Below are positions 14,174-20,231 of a DNA stretch of 21,864 nucleotides, piece after piece (within the stretch, counting starts at the first letter, position 1; each line of letters begins with the position of its first letter). The notes below the pieces were generated by a model that was not told where the DNA came from, did no database searches, and saw only the letters and a list, made by a program, of their open reading frames with translations. Both the position numbers and the translations under genes were made by a program. Source of the DNA: JAWLCG01 sp041687295 (GTDB lineage: Bacteria; Planctomycetota; Phycisphaerae; SM23-33; FEN-1343); contig JAWLCG010000033.1 of assembly GCA_041687295.1 (NCBI GenBank), forward strand, positions 1 through 21,864. Direction: 5' to 3'.

Positions 14174-14282
14174 TCGAGTGCCCTTGGAAGGCCCCCCGGC
14201 ATCTGACGCCGAGCGCCGCGAGGGGGAAGGTTCGGCAACCTGTTACCGGCCTTGGTCTCTCTGTAGCGGCCGTCGTAGGAGA

Positions 14283-14492
14283 ATGGAGAACTGCGGGACT
14301 GGCGACCCCGCCCGGCATGACGCCATCCCCGAGCCGCCGCCCACGCCGGAGTGGGCTCAGAAGCTTACCCGGGAGAAGAAAGAGTGGACGGCCGACTGGG
14401 CCGAGGCCCGCCGACGGCTGCAGGCCGGGCAGGCAGGGGTTGCTGTAGAGATTGTCCCAACAGGCCCCCTAAGGGCAGGCGTGAGCCATTAG
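14283..14492 (+). CDS. Small hypothetical ORF, 69 aa
   Basis: The frame has native-like third-position GC up to about codon 50 and a charged helical centre (PEWAQKLTREKKEWTADWAE then ARRRLQAGQAG), which looks like real coding sequence. After that, codon use changes and the last ~18 residues look non-native, so this may be a fragment. The only SD-like motif (AGGAG) is too close to the ATG, so the start is doubtful. I know no family for it. The 14174-14282 stretch before it shows nothing I can support. Confidence 0.35.
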   Translation: MENCGTGDPARHDAIPEPPPTPEWAQKLTREKKEWTADWAEARRRLQAGQAGVAVEIVPTGPLRAGVSH

Positions 14493-14513
14493 GATCTTGG
14501 AAGGAGCTTCCGA

Positions 14514-15626
14514 ATGCGAGGGATCGATCAGTTCCGGTTCGGTGTGAATTACGTCCCTTCCAAGCGGTGGTACTACTGCTGGAACGACTTCTCGGCTGGC
14601 GAGATCGCCGAAGACTTCGACATTATCGCCGCCCACGGGGCCGACCACATCCGGCTGATGACCATCTGGTCGTATTTTCAGCCCGACCCCAACTGGGTGA
14701 GCCCGGCCCATCTCGACCGCCTCTCTCAGGTGATGGACATCGCCGCCGAGCGGGGCCTCGACGTGCTCATCACGGTGTTCACCGGCTATCTCACGGGCCG
14801 ACACTTTCGGCCCAACTGGGAGAAGAAGCACGACATCTTCACCGACCCTTTTATGCTCGAGGCCGAGGAGCGGTACCTTCGGGCGCTGGCCGATGTCGCC
14901 CACGCCAAGGGCAACTTCATGGGCTTCGACCTCGGCAACGAGATCAATTGCAGTTGGGGCACGCGGCGTGTTGACGGCGACGCCTGGTCGCGCCGCTGGC
15001 TGGAACTCTGCCATCAGCTCGCCCCGGGCAAGGCCCACGTCAATGGCGTGAACGACGGGCCATTTTTCCGCGAAGTCACCTTCAGCCCGCAGGGCCTCAC
15101 GCGCGACCAGGACATCGTGAGCCTGCACTGCTGGACGAAGTTCACCGGCGCCCTCGAGCGAGGCGGGCACGCGCTGGCTAAGCCATCGGTCCATCTCGCC
15201 GCAGCCATGACCGCCCTGGCCAAAAGCTATGCGGGGGACCCGGCCAAGCCGGTGTGGATTCAGGAGTTCGGCGCCAGCGAGGCGTGGATGGGCCCGGAGG
15301 TTATCCCCGAGTTCATGGAGCGTACGATTCGCAGCGCCGCAGCCGCGGGGGCCACGTGGTTCACTTGGTGGGCCAGCCACGACATCACCCGCGCGTTCTT
15401 CGTGGAGGAACTCGAGTACAGCCTCGGGCTCTTCACCGTTGAGAACAAGCCCAAGCCCCAGGCCGAGGTGTTCCGCCGTCTCGCGGAGGAATACCGTGCC
15501 GCGGACGCCGCCGAGGTGAATCGCGGGGCAGCCATTCCCGCCCCACCCGCACCGCCGCAGTCTACGCAGGCCACCTGGGACTGGCTCGACGCCTGGATTG
15601 ACGCCCTCGGGCCGGACTGGCCATAG
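14514..15626 (+). CDS. GH5-like (clan GH-A) glycoside hydrolase
   Basis: 370-aa TIM-barrel glycosidase of the cellulase/mannanase-like GH-A type. The first strand is FRFGVNYVPSKRWYYCW, and HIRLMTIWSYFQP is at the second or third strand. The acid/base motif is FMGFDLGNEINCSW (Glu143) and the nucleophile motif is PVWIQEFGASEAW (Glu251), the classical two-glutamate arrangement of retaining GH-A enzymes. GATWFTWWASHDI is the eighth strand. Start ATG 14514 follows AAGGAG. There is no signal peptide and no carbohydrate-binding module. It is 52 bp ahead of a sulfatase gene and probably co-transcribed with it, suggesting action on partly desulfated oligosaccharides in the cytoplasm. The linkage specificity cannot be inferred. 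Confidence 0.88.
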   Translation: MRGIDQFRFGVNYVPSKRWYYCWNDFSAGEIAEDFDIIAAHGADHIRLMTIWSYFQPDPNWVSPAHLDRLSQVMDIAAERGLDVLITVFTGYLTGRHFRPNWEKKHDIFTDPFMLEAEERYLRALADVAHAKGNFMGFDLGNEINCSWGTRRVDGDAWSRRWLELCHQLAPGKAHVNGVNDGPFFREVTFSPQGLTRDQDIVSLHCWTKFTGALERGGHALAKPSVHLAAAMTALAKSYAGDPAKPVWIQEFGASEAWMGPEVIPEFMERTIRSAAAAGATWFTWWASHDITRAFFVEELEYSLGLFTVENKPKPQAEVFRRLAEEYRAADAAEVNRGAAIPAPPAPPQSTQATWDWLDAWIDALGPDWP

Positions 15627-15678
15627 TGCCGGTTGGGCGTGCCGCAAGCCCAGCCAATCCAGCGAGAAGGATTCGCGC

Positions 15679-17274
15679 ATGACCGATCGGCCCAACCTGC
15701 TTCTGATCACTACCGACCAGCAACGTTTCGACACCATCCACGCCGCCGGCAACAACTGCATTTATACGCCGCACCTCAACTTGCTCTGCGACGAGGGTGT
15801 TCGCTACAGCCGAGCGTACACCGACTGCCCGATCTGCATCCCCGCCCGCATCACCGTGATGACCGGGCAATACGCTCACACGCACGGCACGGTGGCCAAC
15901 ACGGGCGGGCATCACCCGCTCAAGGGCATGACGACGCTGCCGGGCGTGCTGAGCGACCACGGCTACCAGACCCGCGCCCAAGGCAAGATGCACTTCCACC
16001 CCGCCCGCGCGCACTACGGCTTCGAGGAAATGGAGATCACGGCGGACTACCTGCGCCACATGCGCCGCCTGGGTCGTCCCAGCCGGGCCGACGGCATGCA
16101 GGGCGTGGGCGCCAACGAGATGGAACCGGCGATTTCGCTTGCGGACGAGTCGGACTCGCTGACGCGGTGGACCGTGGATCGATCGATGGACTTCCTCGAA
16201 ACGCGCGACCCGACCCGGCCGTTCTTCCTGTGGACGAGCTTTTTCGACCCGCATCCACCGTTCGAGCCCGGTCGACGTTTCTGGGAAATCTACCGCGACA
16301 TGGACCTTCCCCCGGCCGTCAAAGGGGACTGGTCGGCGAAGTGGGATGCGATCTCCCCCACGCTCCGCAGACCTACGGTGCACCTGAGCGGCTGTCATCG
16401 CTTCGGGCCCCAGCAGTGGCGCGACTCGCGCCGAGCGTACTACGCCACGATCACGCAGATCGACTGCGCCATCGGACTGCTGTTGGGCCGACTGCGCGAA
16501 CTGGGCCTGCTGCGCAACACTTGGATCGTCTTCAGCTCCGACCACGGCGAGATGCTCGGCGACCACGGCCTGGGTGCCAAGGCCACTTCGCTGGAAGCGG
16601 CGGCGCGCGTGCCGATGCTCATCCGCCCGCCTGACACAAAGGCGGAGTTCGACGCGATGCGCGGCAGCGTGAGCCACGAACTGGTGTGCCTGGCCGATAT
16701 CATGCCCACCTGCCTCGCCCTGGCGGGCATCGACGCGATCGACCCCTTTGCTGAGCCCAGGCCTTTCCGCGCGATCGCGCCGCTGCCTAATGACGCAGCC
16801 GTGGTCTTGTCTTACAATCTCACCGAGCCCGAACAGAGCGTCACCGCCTGGGTCAGCCAGGACGACTACGCTCAGGCGGGCGGACTGCTCCAGGGCCGAG
16901 GCTGGCCCCCCAGCGCAGAGGGTGTCCTCCTTTACGACTGGGACGCCGGGCGAGCCACACCGGACGAACGGATCGAAAAGAAGTTCGATGGGTTCGAAGA
17001 CTGGCTCGTCCTGCTCTGCCCGATCCGCCAGGGCTGGGCCGTCGTCGGCCTGGTCGACAAGTTCCTCTCGCCCGCGGGCGTGGAAGTACTCGATGACAGC
17101 GAAGGCGAGCTTGTGCTGCGGCTGGGCGAGGCCAAGCCGATTCGAATCTGGCGGCGCGATGGCGAGGTGAGTTGCGAGACCGCCAGGGCCGAGCCCCGCG
17201 GAGAAGGCGTGTGGGAACTCACGCCGCAAATCCGGGATGACGGACAGATTCTTCGCATCCGCAGCCACTGCTGA
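15679..17274 (+). CDS. Type I sulfatase with a foreign-looking C-terminal domain (probable fusion)
   Basis: 531 aa. Residues 1-351 are a standard S1 sulfatase: RPNLLLITTDQQRFDTIHAA (Asp13/Gln14), formylglycine site CPICIPARITVMTG (Cys53), VFSSDHGEMLGDHGLGAK, and the family motif LADIMPTCLALAGI. Normally the sulfatase C-terminal subdomain with an LYDL..DP-type tail follows. Here residues ~352-531 instead read like the end of a glycosidase: PLPNDAAVVLSYNL, GVLLYDWDAGRATP, WAVVGLVDKFLSPAGVEVL, LVLRLGEAKPIRIWRR. This resembles the C-terminal beta-sandwich of GH36/raffinose-synthase-type proteins. The likely joint is around 16726-16745. Start ATG 15679 follows a GAAGGA motif; no signal peptide. 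The catalytic residues are all in the intact part, but the substrate-binding subdomain is missing, so activity is uncertain. Confidence 0.88.
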   Translation: MTDRPNLLLITTDQQRFDTIHAAGNNCIYTPHLNLLCDEGVRYSRAYTDCPICIPARITVMTGQYAHTHGTVANTGGHHPLKGMTTLPGVLSDHGYQTRAQGKMHFHPARAHYGFEEMEITADYLRHMRRLGRPSRADGMQGVGANEMEPAISLADESDSLTRWTVDRSMDFLETRDPTRPFFLWTSFFDPHPPFEPGRRFWEIYRDMDLPPAVKGDWSAKWDAISPTLRRPTVHLSGCHRFGPQQWRDSRRAYYATITQIDCAIGLLLGRLRELGLLRNTWIVFSSDHGEMLGDHGLGAKATSLEAAARVPMLIRPPDTKAEFDAMRGSVSHELVCLADIMPTCLALAGIDAIDPFAEPRPFRAIAPLPNDAAVVLSYNLTEPEQSVTAWVSQDDYAQAGGLLQGRGWPPSAEGVLLYDWDAGRATPDERIEKKFDGFEDWLVLLCPIRQGWAVVGLVDKFLSPAGVEVLDDSEGELVLRLGEAKPIRIWRRDGEVSCETARAEPRGEGVWELTPQIRDDGQILRIRSHC

Positions 17275-17311
17275 CCAGACCGGCCCAGGACTCTCTGCAG
17301 AGGACCACAAC

Positions 17312-18649
17312 ATGACACAGCCGCACACGAACATCATCTGGGTCATCTCCGATGACATGGGCTATAGCGACGTGCCCAGGTTCGGCAATTCCAACATCCC
17401 CACGCCCGCGCTGGACCGCCTTGCGGAGCAAGGCACGCTGTTTCGCCAGGCGTACGTGACGGCGCCGATCTGCTCACCGTCGCGCATGGCGATGATCACC
17501 GGGCAATACCACCAGCGATTCGGGCACTATGACATCTATGCCGAGGGAAGCCCCGAACACTACTTCACGCCGTTCTGCCAGCAGGCCACGCTCGCCGAGG
17601 CGCTCAAGCCGGCCGGCTATGTCTGCGGCGCGGTGGGCAAGTGGCACATGGGGAGCATCCTGGCGCCTTCGGGCTCGCACCCGCTCCAGCGCGGCTTCGA
17701 TGAGTTCGTGGGCATCCCCAAGGGCATGAGCGACTATCGCCCCGGCGCCCAGCTGTTTCGCGGCTATGAGCCCTTCGACGCGCCAGAGTACCTGACCGAC
17801 TACTTCGGCCGGGCCGCCTGCGACTTCGTGGAGCGCCACGCCGAGGAGCCCTTCTTTCTGCACCTGGCCTTCAACGCGGTGCACGCCCCGCTCCAGGCGG
17901 TCAGTGAAGACCTCCAGGCCGTCGGCGAGTTCCCCAGCCCTGACCGAAAGACCTACGCCGCGATGCTGCGCGGCATGGACCGCAACATCGGGCGGCTGCT
18001 CAATGCGATCGAGCAGCGCGGCCTGCGCGAAAAGACGATTATCGCCTTCGTCAACGACAACGGCGGCGGCGGAAACCACACGCCCGAGCACACGCGAAAC
18101 ACTGGGCGCAACGCGCCCCTGCGAGGCTTCAAGTTCGACCTCTACGAAGGCGGCATCCGCGTGCCGATGATCCTCAGCGCCCCCGGGCAGGTCCCCGAAA
18201 ACCTGATCTACGAGCCGATGGTCAGTTCGATGGACCTCTTCCCGACGTGCCTGGAGGCGGCAGGTGTCGCGCCGCCGGCCGAGCAGACCTGCGACGGCGT
18301 GAGCCTACTGGCGCATCTTCCGCAGCCAACCGGCCCGCAACCGCACGATGTGCTGTTCTGGAAGAATCGCACATGGGCTGGGCCGATTGCCCAGCAGCAC
18401 CCCCTGCCCGGCTGTTACAACGCCGCCATCCGCACCGGCGACTGGAAACTCGTGCGGCGGTTCTCTCTCGAGGGCAGTCCACCGCCCGAGGCGAGCTTCC
18501 TCTACGATCTGCCCGGGGAATTGTACGACCTCTCGGAGGACATCGGCGAACAGCACGACCTGGCGGCCGAGCACCCCGAACTTGTGGCGCAATGCGCCCG
18601 TCAATACGAGCAGTGGCTCGCGGGCATGCACAAACCGCTGTTCGTGTGA
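17312..18649 (+). CDS. Type I sulfatase, arylsulfatase A/GALNS-like subgroup
   Basis: 445 aa, full family length. It starts with NIIWVISDDMGYSD (metal ligands Asp14/Asp15), TPALDRLAEQGTLF, and the canonical formylglycine site APICSPSRMAMITG (Cys54, CSPSR). Later come CGAVGKWHMGS (active-site Lys/His), IIAFVNDNGG and NAPLRGFKFDLYEGGIRVPM, then the usual tail GELYDLSEDIGEQHDLA. The DDMG start and NDNGG form place it in a different subgroup from the DQQ/DHG sulfatases upstream. ATG 17312 was chosen because GCAGAGGA precedes it and the core begins at residue 7; the frame is open further upstream but overlaps the previous gene. The gap is 37 bp, so it is likely in the same operon. No signal peptide. 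It is the last intact gene before a decayed region. Confidence 0.94.
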   Translation: MTQPHTNIIWVISDDMGYSDVPRFGNSNIPTPALDRLAEQGTLFRQAYVTAPICSPSRMAMITGQYHQRFGHYDIYAEGSPEHYFTPFCQQATLAEALKPAGYVCGAVGKWHMGSILAPSGSHPLQRGFDEFVGIPKGMSDYRPGAQLFRGYEPFDAPEYLTDYFGRAACDFVERHAEEPFFLHLAFNAVHAPLQAVSEDLQAVGEFPSPDRKTYAAMLRGMDRNIGRLLNAIEQRGLREKTIIAFVNDNGGGGNHTPEHTRNTGRNAPLRGFKFDLYEGGIRVPMILSAPGQVPENLIYEPMVSSMDLFPTCLEAAGVAPPAEQTCDGVSLLAHLPQPTGPQPHDVLFWKNRTWAGPIAQQHPLPGCYNAAIRTGDWKLVRRFSLEGSPPPEASFLYDLPGELYDLSEDIGEQHDLAAEHPELVAQCARQYEQWLAGMHKPLFV

Positions 18650-18990
18650 GGCTCGCCTGCTCGTTGCCTGCACCGGCGATGTGAGCATCCTGCAATCGGC
18701 GGGTAGCGGGAAGACGTGCTCTCATCTCCGGTCGTGCCCGTGCCTGGACCGGATTGTGATTGCGGCTGCGGGCTTGAGACGATCTTCTGGCCAAGCCCAC
18801 GAATTTCCATCCGCGGGGTTTCTTTCACGGCTGAATACCCGGCCCGCACGTACCCCTGTCAACGCTTCCACGATGCGCTCACGGGCGTCGCCGCATGGCT
18901 CGGGGCCGTCGTGGCTCGCTACACCTTCGACGTATGACTCTTTCATTCACAACACCTCGCCGGTTTATCCCGGCGCACAAGGAGCACACC
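18650..18990. other. Gene-poor stretch; possible relic near 18840-18937
   Basis: No intact gene is visible. One plus-strand frame ends at 18937 with a protein-like tail (PARTYPCQRFHDALTGVAAW then LGAVVARYTFDV), but its upstream part is not convincing, so it may be a leftover C-terminus. No T-tracted hairpin follows the sulfatase stop at 18649. Confidence 0.3.
18958..18975 (+). promoter_or_regulatory. Small hairpin ahead of a RBS
   Basis: CGCCGG (18958-18963) and CCGGCG (18970-18975) pair around TTTATC. AAGGAG follows at 18979-18984 and ATG at 18991. This is a leader structure of the truncated gene that starts there; its function is unknown. Confidence 0.3.
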
Positions 18991-19050
18991 ATGAAGAAGG
19001 ACCAGGTCACCATCGGAAGCATCTACAAGGTCAGGGTCAGCGGCGGCATC
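18991..19050 (+). pseudogene. N-terminal stub of a small conserved protein (MKKDQVTIG...)
   Basis: The ATG at 18991 has a good AAGGAG seven bases upstream and starts MKKDQVTIGSIYKVRVSGG. This resembles the start of small proteins common in Planctomycetes that I recall beginning MKK..V.IG..Y..KVSG; the family is unnamed to me. After about 20 residues the similarity ends, and the following bases are better explained by gene fragments on the opposite strand. The open frame continues to 19464 but is not protein-like. I take it as a truncated gene joined to unrelated DNA. Confidence 0.45.
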
Positions 19051-19140
19051 GCCGAAGACCCACGCGGTGCCGTACTCGATGGCACCGAGGTCGGGGGCCG
19101 CTCCGGTGAGCACCGGGCGCGAGTCGAACTCGATGCACTC
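19051..19140 (-). pseudogene. C-terminal fragment of a beta-helix (choice-of-anchor Q-like) protein
   Basis: The minus strand reads DSRPVLTGAAPDLGAIEYG. The GAPDLGAYEYG-type motif closes many secreted right-handed beta-helix proteins in this kind of genome. Only about 30 residues are present, abutting a LacI-type fragment in another frame on one side and the plus-strand MKK stub on the other. The assignment rests on this one motif. Confidence 0.4.
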
Positions 19141-19578
19141 GTCGTCTCGCCGTTGAGCAGCAGAGCGTCCAGCTCGCTCAGCCGGCCCAGCAAGTCGGCC
19201 AGGACCGCGTCGGGCCCCGGGGCCGGCAGCGACAGGCGCAGCGGGCCGCCCACGCCCAGTTCCTCGGCGCCGGCCGTGGGCGGCGAAGCGTCGGGCGGCT
19301 TGGGCGACGGCGTCCTCCTCATCAAAAGTGACGCACCGCGGGCCGTGGCGACGGTTGGTGTTCACGCGGACGACGGGGATCGGCAGCGCATTGACACGGG
19401 CCCCCAGTGGTTTGGGGAGGTCCTCGAACAGGACCAGCCCGTCCACGCACGCCTCGGCGACTAGCCGGGGCTCGTGGTCGGGCTCGAGCCGCTCGATCAT
19501 GAGCATCTGGTCGTAGCGGCTTGAAGGGACCGTCAGGAAGTCCAGCGTCTTGGAGGGAATCGCCCCGGCGGCCGCCGT
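19141..19578 (-). pseudogene. LacI/XylR-type sensor domain, frameshifted and headless
   Basis: Minus-strand sequence reads as a periplasmic-binding-like regulator core. It starts TVPSSRYDQMLMIERLEP, continues CVDGLVLFEDLPKPLG, then IPVVRVNTN and CVTFDEEDAVAQAARRFAAH. At about 19261-19275 the frame changes by one; the next frame continues LGVGGPLRLSLPAPGPDAVL and LSELDALLLNGE. Upstream a TGA at 19579-19581 closes the first frame and no DNA-binding domain is found. The gene therefore lacks its HTH, has at least one internal shift, and is truncated downstream. It is clearly dead, unlike the XylR-type gene at 12440-13597. Confidence 0.65.
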
Positions 19579-19624
19579 TCACCATCTCGAACTGCACCCG
19601 GCTCGTTTTGCGGCCGGATTCGCC

Positions 19625-20008
19625 GTGGAGGAGCTCATCCGTATTGACTGTCGCGACCAGCTTAACAGCGGGACGATCCACAGCCTGATGCGACCCAGTG
19701 CGCCGAGCCTCTCTGACGACCGCCTGTGGAGCAACCTCGAGGGCATGCGCCGCTTCGCCGAGGCCATCATGTGTGAAGAGATCCTCCAACCCCTGGCCAG
19801 CATGAGCCAGCAGGATTTGGACCAGCTTGCCGCACCGTTCGCCCTTGAGCACTGCGAGTGCTCGGCCGGCGCGCTGGACTTCCTGGCGTTGTGCGAACTG
19901 AATGCGGGCTTTGCTGCGCCCGCTTCCTCCACGGGAGACGAGAGACGCCAATCCCCTGGTCTTGGGAAGGGCAGAGGAAGGCCCCCATTGTCTCCGATCC
20001 GCCGGTGA
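19625..20008 (+). CDS. Hypothetical ORF, possibly a gene fragment
   Basis: From about 19650 to 19915 the plus-strand frame has native-like third-position GC and plausible protein sequence (SDDRLWSNLEGMRRFAEAIM, EEILQPLASMSQQDLDQLAA, CSAGALDFLALCELNAGFA). The last 30 codons look non-coding. GTG 19625 is one possible start; the frame is open to a TTG at 19550, and no convincing RBS decides. I do not recognise a family. It lies between relics, so it is more likely an internal piece of a lost gene than an intact one. Confidence 0.35.
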   Translation: MEELIRIDCRDQLNSGTIHSLMRPSAPSLSDDRLWSNLEGMRRFAEAIMCEEILQPLASMSQQDLDQLAAPFALEHCECSAGALDFLALCELNAGFAAPASSTGDERRQSPGLGKGRGRPPLSPIRR

Positions 20009-20135
20009 AGGACCATGATCTCTACGGCAACGCCTTCGGCCTCACCCCAACCCCAGGCGCGTGCACCGTCATATCAACCAGAAGCCGGTGCACCTGTTCT
20101 ACGAGCGGGACCGCCTGCAGGTGGGGCTGAAGTAG
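20002..20135 (+). pseudogene. 3' end of an unidentified gene, split over two frames
   Basis: One plus frame reads PVKDHDLYGNAFGLTPTPG from 20002. The adjoining frame from 20061 reads VHRHINQKPVHLFYERDRL then QVGLK and a TAG at 20133. Both parts look coding and together would make a C-terminus with a frameshift near 20055-20061. I cannot name the family. From 20136 to 20220 I see nothing beyond the leader of the next gene. Confidence 0.4.
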
Positions 20136-20231
20136 CTGAGGGATGCTGGCGATCCGGGTGCGAGGGTGGCATACTGAGGGCAGGAACTTGTCCAGCGGCA
20201 AGAGCCGGCAGATGGACGGCAGGAGGATGAA

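Noticed and set aside
15562..17358. Long minus-strand open frame opposite the fusion sulfatase
   Set aside because: Same antisense character; the plus strand carries the motifs.
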